Assembly: GCA_903849645.1 (NCBI GenBank)
Contig: CAINJJ010000005.1
Coordinates: 91,715-155,714 of the forward strand
Length of the DNA stretch: 64,000 nucleotides
Reading direction: 5' to 3'
DNA from: an uncultured Acidobacteriaceae bacterium
GTDB taxonomy: Bacteria; Acidobacteriota; Terriglobia; Terriglobales; Acidobacteriaceae
Below, one piece after another: positions 43,148-51,043 of this stretch. How positions within the stretch are numbered: the stretch's first letter is position 1; the number at the start of each line of letters is the position of its first letter. The notes beneath the pieces were generated by a model that saw only the letters and a list, made by a program, of their open reading frames with translations, did not search any database and was not told where the DNA came from. Made by a program: the position numbers and the translations under genes.

Positions 43148-44977
43148 ATGTCTGAACTCAGTTTTGGAGAAAAGCTGCTGATTGCACGCAAGCAGCTCGA
43201 TCTCTATCAGTACGAGATGGCCGAGCGGCTGGGGGTTCATGCCAACTCGCTCACCAAGTATGAAAAGGGCGAGGGCAAGCCGCACGCCGCGGTGGTGCGG
43301 ATGTTCGACATCCTGTGCGAGAAGCACAAGATCCGCTTTGACGAGTACGAACCCGCGCAGAAGGGCAAGGGAGAGCGAATGAAGATTGTCTTGGCAGAGA
43401 AGGTTTCTCCGGCAACGCTGGCCGTGTTTGCGGCCGAGCCGGGATGGGAAGTTCTGACGCACGACCAACTGCCTGACGGGCTGCCGGCGGCTTTGGCGGA
43501 CGCCGATGCGCTGGTGGTTCGTTCGGCGGTGCAGGCGGATGACGCGCTGATGGCGCATGCGCCCAACCTGCGGGTGATTGGCCGGGCGGGCGTGGGCGTG
43601 GATAACATTGACGCCGATGCGGCCACGCGGCGCGGCATCGTGGTGATGAATACGCCGGGCGCGAACGCGGTGGCGGTTGCCGAGTTGACCATTGGGCTGA
43701 TGCTGGCCCTGGCGCGCAAGCTGCCCGCGGCCAACGCGACCATGCATGCCGGCAAGTGGGAGAAGAAGAGCCTGCAGGGCATGGAGCTGCGCGGCAAGAC
43801 GCTGGGCATTCTGGGACTGGGGCGCATCGGACTGGAAGTGGCCAAGCGTGCCCGCGGCTTTGGGCTCGACATCATTGGGAGCGATCCGTTCGTGTCGGCG
43901 GCGGTGGCGCGCGAGGCAGGCATCAAGCTGGTGAGCCTGGATGAGCTGTTTGCGGGCGCCGACTACGTGACGCTGCATGTAGGGCTGACGCCGCAGACGA
44001 CCGGGGTGGTCAACGCGAAGACGATTGCGGCGATGAAGAAGGGCGTGCGGATTGTGAACTGCGCGCGCGGCGAGCTGATTGACGACCTGGCCCTGGTGGA
44101 CGCCCTGAAGAGCGGCAAGGTGGCAGGCGCGGCGCTGGACGTGTTTACGGTGGAGCCGCCCAAGGATTCACCCTACTTTGGTTTGGACAACGTCATTCTG
44201 ACGCCGCACATCGCCGGCTCGACGGGCGAGGCGCAGGAGGCAGTGGGCATCCAGATTGCGCGGCAGGTGCGGGATTATCTGAAGCTGGGCGTGGTGCAGA
44301 ACGCGGTGAACCTGCCCTCGCTGAGCCACGAGGAGTATGTGGTGCTGGCCCCCTATATCGATCTGGCGGGCAGGCTGGGCGCGTTTCTGGCGCAGGCGGG
44401 CAAGGGCGGCATCGAGAGCATTCACCTGGTCTACGGCGGCATGCTGGCCGACGCCAAGGTGGACCTGGTGCGCAACGCGGCCATTGCCGGGCTGCTGCAG
44501 GGCTCGGAGAACGTGAACCGCATCAATGCCACGTCCGTGGCGCAGGAGCGCGGCATTCGGGTGCACGAGGAGAAGCAGGAGAGCCATCGCGGAGGGGCTG
44601 CCAGTGTGCTGACGGTGGAGTTGCATACGGCGGCGGGCACCAGCCGGGCCTCAGCGACGGTGATTCACGGGGAACAGCCGCGGCTGCTGGAGTTTGACGG
44701 CATCGACATCGAGACGCCGCTCGAAGGCAACCTGCTGGTCTGCCGGAACCTGGACGTGCCGGGCGTCATCGGACGCATCGGGTCGATTCTGGGCGAGCAG
44801 GGCGTGAACATTGCCAACTTTGCCCTGGGTCGCGAACGCAGCGGGCCCAAGCCGGTGAAGGCGCTGGCGGTGGTGCAGGTGGATGCGCCGGTGGGCGGGG
44901 CTGTTCTGGAGGCGCTGAAGACGATCGAGGCGCTGCTGGAGGCAAAGCCGGTGCAGTTGCCGGATGCGGGATTTTAG
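43148..44977 (+). CDS. serA: D-3-phosphoglycerate dehydrogenase with N-terminal XRE helix-turn-helix domain
   Basis: 609 residues in one open frame. Residues about 5-70 form an XRE/Cro HTH (FGEKLLIARKQLDLYQYEMAERLGVHANSLTKYEKGEG). From about residue 78 (MKIVLAEKVSP) follows a full long-type SerA: VVRSAVQADDALM, the NAD fold GKTLGILGLGRIGLEVAKR, catalytic Arg in INxARG form (IVNCARGELIDD), Glu and His (LTPHIAGSTGEAQEAVG), the intermediate domain and a C-terminal ACT domain (RNLDVPGVIGRIGSILGEQGVNIANF). AGGAG precedes the ATG at 43148. A second ATG at 43379, with AAGGGAGAG before it, starts exactly at the usual SerA N-terminus, so both a fused and a plain SerA could be made. The enzyme starts serine synthesis. 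Confidence 0.9.
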   Translation: MSELSFGEKLLIARKQLDLYQYEMAERLGVHANSLTKYEKGEGKPHAAVVRMFDILCEKHKIRFDEYEPAQKGKGERMKIVLAEKVSPATLAVFAAEPGWEVLTHDQLPDGLPAALADADALVVRSAVQADDALMAHAPNLRVIGRAGVGVDNIDADAATRRGIVVMNTPGANAVAVAELTIGLMLALARKLPAANATMHAGKWEKKSLQGMELRGKTLGILGLGRIGLEVAKRARGFGLDIIGSDPFVSAAVAREAGIKLVSLDELFAGADYVTLHVGLTPQTTGVVNAKTIAAMKKGVRIVNCARGELIDDLALVDALKSGKVAGAALDVFTVEPPKDSPYFGLDNVILTPHIAGSTGEAQEAVGIQIARQVRDYLKLGVVQNAVNLPSLSHEEYVVLAPYIDLAGRLGAFLAQAGKGGIESIHLVYGGMLADAKVDLVRNAAIAGLLQGSENVNRINATSVAQERGIRVHEEKQESHRGGAASVLTVELHTAAGTSRASATVIHGEQPRLLEFDGIDIETPLEGNLLVCRNLDVPGVIGRIGSILGEQGVNIANFALGRERSGPKPVKALAVVQVDAPVGGAVLEALKTIEALLEAKPVQLPDAGF

Positions 44978-45010
44978 GGCGCTTTTTTAGAGCTTTGTAG
45001 ACGCTTGCTT

Positions 45011-45080
45011 TGCCGGCATCCCACCCATTGCGCTGAAGAACGCGCAATGGGTGGGGCACACGAGTCTGCATCTGAACCGA
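45011..45080 (+). repeat. REP-like hairpin element, copy 1
   Basis: TGCCGGCAT leads into a perfect 14-bp stem (45020-45033 with 45042-45055), then GGGGCACACGAGTCT and, after a variable part, CGAAAACGC. It lies between the convergent serA and blaR1 ends. A second copy with different stem bases but the same flanks is at 54366-54440. It could also serve as a two-way terminator here. Confidence 0.7.
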
Positions 45081-45087
45081 AAACGCT

Positions 45088-47142
45088 CTACCGGACGGGG
45101 CGGGCTTTGCCGTTTGCGAGGCTCTGGTCGATGATGGACCGGACCTTGCGGTCGGCCTCGGCTTCGAGCTTTTCCTGCTCGGCGCCGAGGTGGCCCTGCT
45201 CAGCTCCGAGCTTGCCCTGCAGGCCGCCCAGACGGCCTTCCTTTTCGCCGAGTTCGCCTTCCAGTTCGCCCAGGCGACCTTGCAGGTCGCCGAGCTTGGC
45301 CTGAAGCTCCCCAAGCTCATCCTGGGTGATGGTTTTGCCGAGCTTGGCCTGGAGCCGCGCCATGGTCTTGTTCAGCTCGGCCATCTCCTTGGAGAGGTCG
45401 GGCGTAGGGATGGCGACTTCTTCCTGCCCTTTGCTCATCGCCTCCTGCTGCTTGCCCAACTCAGCCTGACGCCTGCCCAGCTGTTCGATGGCTGCGTAGG
45501 TTCCCTGCACCTGGGCCACAGTGGCGGGGTCATCCACAACATAAGACTTGCCCTTGCGCGTGAACCAGAGGAAGTTGCCGTGGGCGGCATGGCGCGCCTT
45601 CTCGAGCGAGCCCGAGGTGTCGTCCATGCCGTCTCCCGTGATCACCATGTTGTCGTGGTCGCCGGTAATCAGGGCAAAGGAGTCGCCGTCGCGCGAGTCG
45701 CTGTAGGAGTAGCTGTAGCTCTTGCCCTTCCCCTTGCCTTTGTCGTCTGCGCCGGAGACCACGATCCTCTTTTCCTTGCGGATGACGATGCGGTTGTCAC
45801 TGCGGGTCTCGTACGCCTCCTGCGCGGAGGAAGAGCCGTCGACGATGACGGTGATCTCGCGGCGGTTTGGCGGGGGAGGCGGCGGTGCAGGCTCGCCCGG
45901 AGCGGGCGGGGCGGCGAGGACGGCCGGCGCAGGTTCTGGGGCAGGCGCTGCCGGGGTTGGGGCAACCACAGGCGCGACGGGCTCCTGAGGCGCCGGTGGG
46001 GCCGCCAGGGCGGGCGGGGCGGACTGCCCTGCTGCCTCCACGCGGACCAGGGATGTGGCGGCGATGAGAGCGATGGGAACGAGCAGGACGGCGAGCAGGG
46101 CGCGGCGGCGGCCCCCGGCAAAGGCGAGCCGGAAGCTGGGTTCGTTGAGCAGCCGCTCGATGCGGCGGGAGAGATTGTTGGAGCGAGCCATGGCAACTCC
46201 TGTAAGGGTTGGGCGCGGGGTGGCCGCGAATTCGAGCAGGACCTGGGCATAGGAGGGACCATTGGCCGCGGCTTCAAGGCCGGCGCGGTCGCTGATGGTC
46301 TCGCTCAAGTCAGAGAGCTTGCGCTTGAGCCACCAGCCCAGAGGGCTGAACCAGAAGACGGCGGCGTGGATTTCGGCAAGCAGTTGCAGGTAGAAGTCTC
46401 CCTGGCGCACATGGGAGCGTTCATGAGCCAGGACGATGCGGAGCTTTTCAGAGTCCCAGCTCGCGAAGTTCGCGGGAAGAAGGACGCCGGAACCGATGGT
46501 GACGGGAGAGGCGACGGAGGAACTGGCCCGCAGGCGAAGACCCTGAGCAAGCGCGCGGGACGGGTGGGGGAGGGAGTCAGGGACGACCGGCTGGGCGCAC
46601 AGCCAGAGACGGGCGGCGGCGCAAAGAGCGTAGACGATTCGACCCATCAGGCCTGTCAGGAGCGCCAGATAAAGCAACGCGGCGAGGGTTGCCAGGGAAA
46701 GGCTGCGCGATGTCGGGGTCGTTGATGCGTTGGGTGCGGCGGAGGGGGTGGGAAGCCCCGGGCCGGAACCGGCGATGTGGGCCACGAAGGGTGCGGGGAA
46801 GCGGCCGAGGGAGGCGCCCCGCGCGGCATCGACCGCCGGAAGGCGACGGAGCCGGATCGAAGCTGGCCGGGGCGACGGTTCCGCTACTGATTCCAGGGGT
46901 TCGGGAGCAGCAGCCGGGGGAGTGGCTTTCTGACCCAGGTGCACAGGCAGAACCAGGGCCAGGCCCGGCAGAAGGGCCGGCGAGCGCATGGCGAGCGGCA
47001 TCAGCAGGGCGGAGAAGAGGACGAGGCCCCAGGCGGCCTTCTGCGCCAGCACGTTGGTGACGCGCAGCGAGCGCAGTCCGGCCCAGACAACCGCGGCCAC
47101 AAGCAGTGCGCGGAGGGCGGCTTCAACCAGAGAAGGAATCAC
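45088..47142 (-). CDS. BlaR1-type M56 membrane metallopeptidase
   Basis: 684 residues. N-terminal membrane helices (about 8-28, 33-55, 145-170) lead to the M56 zinc motif LAHERSHVRQGDF (HExxH at about residue 240) and GAGLEAA-like segments (ISDRAGLEAAANG). A further helix near 340 follows. The C-terminal half is unlike the penicillin-binding sensor of true BlaR1: a Pro/Ala linker, a KGKGKSYSYSYSDSRDGDS stretch, and a long coiled coil of LGxLQxK heptads (about 580-660). It is coupled to a BlaI-type repressor (4-bp overlap). By family analogy it senses an envelope signal and inactivates BlaI by proteolysis; no beta-lactamase gene is adjacent. Confidence 0.88.
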   Translation of the reverse strand: MIPSLVEAALRALLVAAVVWAGLRSLRVTNVLAQKAAWGLVLFSALLMPLAMRSPALLPGLALVLPVHLGQKATPPAAAPEPLESVAEPSPRPASIRLRRLPAVDAARGASLGRFPAPFVAHIAGSGPGLPTPSAAPNASTTPTSRSLSLATLAALLYLALLTGLMGRIVYALCAAARLWLCAQPVVPDSLPHPSRALAQGLRLRASSSVASPVTIGSGVLLPANFASWDSEKLRIVLAHERSHVRQGDFYLQLLAEIHAAVFWFSPLGWWLKRKLSDLSETISDRAGLEAAANGPSYAQVLLEFAATPRPTLTGVAMARSNNLSRRIERLLNEPSFRLAFAGGRRRALLAVLLVPIALIAATSLVRVEAAGQSAPPALAAPPAPQEPVAPVVAPTPAAPAPEPAPAVLAAPPAPGEPAPPPPPPNRREITVIVDGSSSAQEAYETRSDNRIVIRKEKRIVVSGADDKGKGKGKSYSYSYSDSRDGDSFALITGDHDNMVITGDGMDDTSGSLEKARHAAHGNFLWFTRKGKSYVVDDPATVAQVQGTYAAIEQLGRRQAELGKQQEAMSKGQEEVAIPTPDLSKEMAELNKTMARLQAKLGKTITQDELGELQAKLGDLQGRLGELEGELGEKEGRLGGLQGKLGAEQGHLGAEQEKLEAEADRKVRSIIDQSLANGKARPVR

Positions 47143-47573
47143 GGCTTCTGCTCCTTTGCGGGGTCTGCGGCGCGGCTTCGGGCGGCCTGCTGCGCGGCGG
47201 CGATGCGGTCGGCCAGGCGCTGCAGTTCGGCCTGGTCGAGGACCTTGGAATCCACCATGCCCACTAGCAGAGCCTCGACCGAGCCGTCGCAGAACCAGTC
47301 GACGATGCGCTTGACGGCGCGTCCGGCGACGCGCTGCCGGGACTGCGCGGGGCGATAGAGAAAGGTGCGGTTGTCTACGGTGTGGGCGAGATAGCCCTTC
47401 TCTTCCAGGCGGCGGAGAACGGTGCGGACGGTGGAGTCCTTGAGCGGGCGGTCGAGCTCTTCGCGGACCTGGTCCGCGGTAACGGAGCCGAGGCGCCAGA
47501 CGATGGTGAGGATGGAGCGCTCGAGTTCTCCGAGTTCCGCTGGGTCGTGGGTTGATTGAGTGTTACTCGCCAT
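47139..47573 (-). CDS. BlaI/MecI family transcriptional repressor
   Basis: 144 residues. The winged-helix motif ELGELERSILTIVWRLGSVTADQVREEL and DSTVRTVLRRLEEKGYLAHTVDNRTFLYRP are typical of BlaI, with a C-terminal dimerisation part (VDWFCDGSVEALLVGMVD). It probably controls its own operon with the M56 peptidase. The ATG at 47573 is preferred to an ATG eight codons upstream because a direct and an inverted repeat, the likely operator, fill that region. Confidence 0.93.
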   Translation of the reverse strand: MASNTQSTHDPAELGELERSILTIVWRLGSVTADQVREELDRPLKDSTVRTVLRRLEEKGYLAHTVDNRTFLYRPAQSRQRVAGRAVKRIVDWFCDGSVEALLVGMVDSKVLDQAELQRLADRIAAAQQAARSRAADPAKEQKP

Positions 47574-47574
47574 A

Positions 47575-47593
47575 GTGTTACTGACTGTAGCAC
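47575..47593. promoter_or_regulatory. Candidate BlaI operator
   Basis: GTGTTAC-TGACT-GTAGCAC, an inverted repeat matching at six of seven positions, lies directly before blaI. AGTGTTACT also occurs as a direct repeat at 47559-47567 and 47574-47582. The pattern fits the GTnnTAC-type dyads bound by BlaI-like repressors. Confidence 0.5.
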
Positions 47594-47700
47594 ACAAAAG
47601 ACGTGAGCGGGCAAGGGAGATTTTTCAGTTTTTTGTTTCAGGTGTCTTTTTCGCATCTTCGGGTCGACCGATTCAGGTCGGAGTGGAGATGCAAATGTGG

Positions 47701-48084
47701 TCAGCGGATTCGATAGACGAATGCGTCTTCTAGATATTTATCACCAAACATTTGGCCGCCGAGACGCATACCATAGGTGTCGCTCGCTGAAGCAAACGTA
47801 CTGCGCAGAGCCTGAATAAATGGCTTATCCATTGACCTTAAAGAGATTGTAGGCTTTCTGTGCAGCGGGAACCCCGCTTTGTTCAACGCCTGATTGATCT
47901 CCGTATACCCCAAAGTCGAAGACGACTGGTCGAGGCGGTCGGAAGCGATCACCAATCTCCAGCTCTCGTAATCGGGAATCTTGGCCCAGAGAGCTACGTT
48001 TGGAGTTTTGCCGTCCGTATCGAGCGCATCGATCACTTTCTGCCCGTTTTCGATGTCGAAATTTACCAGCGTAGGCGTATCCAT
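47701..48084 (-). CDS. Partner protein of a HEPN-domain protein, unknown function
   Basis: 127 residues, cytoplasmic. LVNFDIENGQKVIDALD, NVALWAKIPDYESWRLVIAS and a C-terminal GGQMFGDKYLEDAFVYRIR are visible. No nucleotidyltransferase GSxxxG motif is present, so it is not the usual MNT partner. It overlaps the upstream HEPN gene by 22 bp, so the two form a unit. Bases here are clearly less GC-rich than the neighbours, pointing to recent transfer. Confidence 0.7.
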   Translation of the reverse strand: MDTPTLVNFDIENGQKVIDALDTDGKTPNVALWAKIPDYESWRLVIASDRLDQSSSTLGYTEINQALNKAGFPLHRKPTISLRSMDKPFIQALRSTFASASDTYGMRLGGQMFGDKYLEDAFVYRIR

Positions 48085-48476
48085 GGAAGCAATCCTCCTT
48101 CCTGATCTTCAATCGCTTTGAGCAACGCTACTGCATCCTGAGTGGATTTGTTCTCGTACCGGCTTGTCTCTGACCAATCCTGAACTGTTTCAAGGATTGA
48201 CCGCATTGACGGATCGGCTTGCGCCACAACATCCAACTCGTCCTTCAACCTGGCCAATTGCAACAGCTTGTCCAGATCGTGTGTGTGGCTGTCGTTGACC
48301 AACCTCTTCTCAGGAAAATCATGCTCCCGAGTTCGCTTGGCGATGCAAGCCTTTAGGGCGCACTCAACGGCATACCCTGCAAGATAGTATGCGCCATCCG
48401 GAAATTCAGCGGCGAGCAATGCCCTGGATTCCCGGAGGCGGAGTTCCGCGATTTTCTGAAAGTCGATTCGGTTCAT
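48063..48476 (-). CDS. HEPN-domain protein
   Basis: 137 residues, helical. ELRLRESRALLAAEF and GAYYLAGYAVECALKACIAKR match the HEPN fold (helices 1-2), and STQDAVALLKAIED the last helix. HEPN proteins are often RNases of toxin-antitoxin or defence modules; the catalytic Rx4-6H is not evident here (Arg48-x3-His52 is the nearest). It is the first gene of a two-gene unit of lower GC, next to efp. Toxin or RNA-binding roles are possible; not decided. Confidence 0.82.
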   Translation of the reverse strand: MNRIDFQKIAELRLRESRALLAAEFPDGAYYLAGYAVECALKACIAKRTREHDFPEKRLVNDSHTHDLDKLLQLARLKDELDVVAQADPSMRSILETVQDWSETSRYENKSTQDAVALLKAIEDQEGGLLPWIRLRW

Positions 48477-48494
48477 GATCTTACATTCAGCTTC

Positions 48495-49055
48495 TTACGC
48501 GCGGCTGAGGTAGGCGCCTTCGCTGGTGTCAACGCGGATCTTCTCGCCTTCGTTGATGAAGGAGGGGACCTGAACAACAAGGCCGGTCTCCGTCTTTGCG
48601 GGCTTGGTCACGCTGGAGGCGGTGGCGGACTTGAGGCCCGGCTCGGTCTCGATGACGGTAAGCTCGACGGCGGAGGGCAGGTCGATGCCGACCGCCTGGC
48701 CATCGTGGTAGCTGACCTTGATCTGGAGGTTCGGAGTGAGGTATTCGACGGCGTCGCCGAGCGTGGAGCCCTTGAGAACGGTCTGCTCGTAGTCGACCGG
48801 GTTCATGAAGTAGTAGTCGTCTCCGTCGGAGTAGAGGAAATCCATGGAGATTTCGTCGACCATGACCTTTTCAATGGCGTCGGCGGAGCGGAAGCGGTGC
48901 TCAAACATGGCGCCGGTGCGGAGGTTGCGCAGCTTGGCCTGGATGAAGGCGCGCAGGTTGCCGGGGGTGCGGTGTTCGACCTTGAAGACCAGGTGCAACT
49001 GATCGTTGTGCTTGATGATCATGCCCGGGCGCATTTGCGTGGCGGGAATCGCCAT
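48495..49055 (-). CDS. efp: Elongation factor P
   Basis: 186 residues. EF-P helps the ribosome to make peptide bonds at polyproline stretches. The KOW-like N-domain (ATQMRPGMIIKHNDQLHLVFKVEHRTPGNLRAF) and the C-terminal OB domains (SFINEGEKIRVDTSEGAYLSRA) are standard. At the tip loop, where other EF-Ps carry a lysine or arginine that is modified, this protein has PGN (Asn33). No poxA/epmA or earP is adjacent. Confidence 0.96.
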   Translation of the reverse strand: MAIPATQMRPGMIIKHNDQLHLVFKVEHRTPGNLRAFIQAKLRNLRTGAMFEHRFRSADAIEKVMVDEISMDFLYSDGDDYYFMNPVDYEQTVLKGSTLGDAVEYLTPNLQIKVSYHDGQAVGIDLPSAVELTVIETEPGLKSATASSVTKPAKTETGLVVQVPSFINEGEKIRVDTSEGAYLSRA

Positions 49056-49154
49056 AAAGTTTGAAGCTCCTTACTCTTGGTGCGCACGGGGCGCACGGAA
49101 TTCTGGCCTTGGCCCAACTTTCATTGTAGCTTAGCGATGGATGCGGGGTGGGGT

Positions 49155-49334
49155 CTAGCGCGGAGCGGGGGAGCGCAGGGCGCGGATGCGCTCGATGGCG
49201 CTGTTGACCTGGCTTTGGTCGCGGAGGGTTTCAAGGCCCCTGGCCACGAGGGTCTCCACAAAGTCGACGATGGGCAGGCCACGGGCTTCCGCCTCGCGGC
49301 GCATCTCGTCTGTTACTTCCACGGACACTTGCAT
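49155..49334 (-). CDS. Small ribbon-helix-helix-like protein (antitoxin type)
   Basis: 59 residues from the ATG at 49334, with GGGAG upstream. MQVSVEVTDEMRREAEARG followed by IVDFVETLVARGLETL looks like a CopG/Arc-type DNA-binding antitoxin. No toxin gene lies on the same strand next to it, so it may be an orphan. A start at 49361 is possible but lacks a ribosome site. Confidence 0.6.
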   Translation of the reverse strand: MQVSVEVTDEMRREAEARGLPIVDFVETLVARGLETLRDQSQVNSAIERIRALRSPAPR

Positions 49335-49446
49335 GGTTGGCTGCTCCCTGTTGAGGTTCATCGGCGGCGCGGGCAAATTGAGCAGCCGGCCGGCCGCACG
49401 ATGGTGCTGCTTGCCGCGGGGTGAGCCGGGGGGATAGATTAGGTGC

Positions 49447-49824
49447 ATGTACGAAGACTTTCATGTCGCTGAACGGTTCACCGGCGAGGAGCTGCACTGC
49501 CGCTGGAAGGGTACGATTGTGGCCATTGCCACCCGCCATGCGGACGCGGTGGACGTTCGCTTCGACGTGAACGGGCGGGCCATGTGGATTGCCCTGCCCA
49601 ACACCGCGTGGCTGGAGCAGAAGAGGCGCTCCGGCAAGGTGATTACCGACCAGATTGCCGCGCAGGTGGCGGGGCGCTACCTCAAGCAACTGGTGGAAGA
49701 AGGCTTCGACTCGCGGCGCGAAATCTACACCATGACCGTGGACGAGGTGCTCTCGCACCTGGACGCGGTGGTGCTGGAAGCGCAGAAGCTGGGCGCGATG
49801 CCTACGCTGCCGATTACGGACTGA
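49447..49824 (+). CDS. Conserved-looking protein of unknown function
   Basis: 125 residues, cytoplasmic, with a beta-rich first half (FTGEELHCRWKGTIVAIATRHADAVDVRF) and a helical second half (ITDQIAAQVAGRYLKQLVEEGFDS, TVDEVLSHLDAVVLEAQKLG). It is divergent from the small antitoxin-like gene. No family recognised. Its 3' end lies 8 bp before an inverted-repeat-flanked segment. Confidence 0.65.
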   Translation: MYEDFHVAERFTGEELHCRWKGTIVAIATRHADAVDVRFDVNGRAMWIALPNTAWLEQKRRSGKVITDQIAAQVAGRYLKQLVEEGFDSRREIYTMTVDEVLSHLDAVVLEAQKLGAMPTLPITD

Positions 49825-50152
49825 ACCAATCCAGGGAACCTCTGATCCAGTTTTGTCTTCTTGAGGCGGCCATTCCTCAGGGGCCAAATAAGCTGCGGCA
49901 AAAGGCATCCTCTTGCCCGAAATTCCCGAAAGGCATGCCTCAGGGGCTAAAGCCCGTCTTTTATTTTGTTGCATTTACGGCCCGGCTAAAGCCGTGCCCT
50001 TGTTACAAGGCAAGGCCGGGTTGAGTTTTTCGGCAGCCTGTAATGCGCATTGATTTTACTGGCGTTATCGGCATGCGACTCCGACCCAACCCAGTGGTTT
50101 CCCCGGTACCCAGGTCGTGCCCTGTCAAAACATCGACTGATTCAGAGGTTTC
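49825..50152. other. Gap between an unknown gene and a LolA-like gene (328 bp)
   Basis: Almost the whole gap is taken up by a repeat-bearing segment framed by imperfect inverted repeats (separate entry). No gene is seen. Confidence 0.6.
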
Positions 50153-50153
50153 C
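49834..50153. repeat. Possible non-autonomous element (320 bp) with 17-bp terminal inverted repeats and internal REP-like unit
   Basis: GGGAACCTCTGATCCAG (49834-49850) matches the reverse complement of 50137-50153 at 14 of 17 positions. Inside, CTCAGGGG-C is found twice (from 49876 and 49938), and the part 49931-50040 has GGGCTAAAGCCC-like and CGGCTAAAGCCG palindromes followed by TTGTTACAAGG. The right end touches the stop codon of the next gene. No transposase frame is present. Confidence 0.5.
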
Positions 50154-50896
50154 TAACGCGGGAGCGTCATCGGGGAGACCTGGTAGGCGCCGTAGTCGAT
50201 GGTCAGCACGGCCGTGCCGCCGATGCGGACCTTGGATTCGCTGCGATTGAACTGCGGAAACCAGAAGTCGCCGGTCTTGGCGCTGGTGTAGTGGATGAGC
50301 GCCTGGGATATGAGGAACGACGGGTTTTTGGCCGGCTGCGCCTCGATTTTGGCCACCGCGAAGTCGGCGGCATCGACCCAGATCTTGCCCCGGTAGAGGA
50401 ACTTGCTGGGGGCTATCGGCTCCACACTCAAAACATAGGACGGCCGGCCGGCGAAGGTGTCGGTTCCTTCCAGGCGGAAGGTGTAATTGGCGCTGGTGAT
50501 GGCGGTTGCGCCCTTGTCGAGGGACGCCTCCCGTTCGCTCTCCACGGCGCGCTTGATCACCTTGTCGCAGATGAACTTCGAGCCGGTCTGGGAGACGATG
50601 CGGAAGGTCTTGCCGGAATCGGGGTCATACTCGGCCTCGACCTCCATGGCGGCGGTCACATCGGCATTGAAGCCCCGGTACTCGACCTTGTAGTGGCGGA
50701 GGGCCTTCCAGTGCTTGAGGGCGCGGGTGCGGGCGTCGTTGTGGAGGCGCATCTGCTCGACAATCTGGGCACTGGTGAGGCTCGGCGGGACCGGCGTGTC
50801 TGAGCCGGCCGGGGCGGCCGGGGCGGACGGGGTGGCCGCGGAGACCGCGACCAGAAGCAATGCAGCGGTCAGAAACCGGCCTGGGGGGAAGGTCAT
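50153..50896 (-). CDS. Exported LolA/RseB-like protein
   Basis: 247 residues from the ATG at 50896, with a signal peptide ending near APAAP (about 28). The mature part has the alternating strands of the LolA/MucB fold: LRHYKVEYRGFNADVTAAMEVEAEYDPDSG, NYTFRLEGTDTFAGRPSYVLSVEP, LYRGKIWVDAADFAVAKIEAQPAK, and VLTIDYGAYQV. Such proteins bind lipids or lipoproteins in the periplasm. The stop codon adjoins the right inverted repeat of the candidate element. Confidence 0.7.
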   Translation of the reverse strand: MTFPPGRFLTAALLLVAVSAATPSAPAAPAGSDTPVPPSLTSAQIVEQMRLHNDARTRALKHWKALRHYKVEYRGFNADVTAAMEVEAEYDPDSGKTFRIVSQTGSKFICDKVIKRAVESEREASLDKGATAITSANYTFRLEGTDTFAGRPSYVLSVEPIAPSKFLYRGKIWVDAADFAVAKIEAQPAKNPSFLISQALIHYTSAKTGDFWFPQFNRSESKVRIGGTAVLTIDYGAYQVSPMTLPR

Positions 50897-51043
50897 AAAA
50901 AATGATAGCCCGATGGGACGACGGGGTGGCAAGGGAGGCCCGCAATGGGGCCCCCTGCGAACGGGGTGATTGAGGGTTGTGCCTTCCCGCCCATTCGCCG
51001 AAAGGATGGCGAAGGGATGGGGCATCCGGCGCCCGGAATGCGC

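Noticed and set aside
49155..49824. A complete toxin-antitoxin pair made of the small RHH-like gene and its divergent neighbour
   Set aside because: The two genes are divergent, and the 125-residue protein shows no PIN, RelE or other toxin motif.
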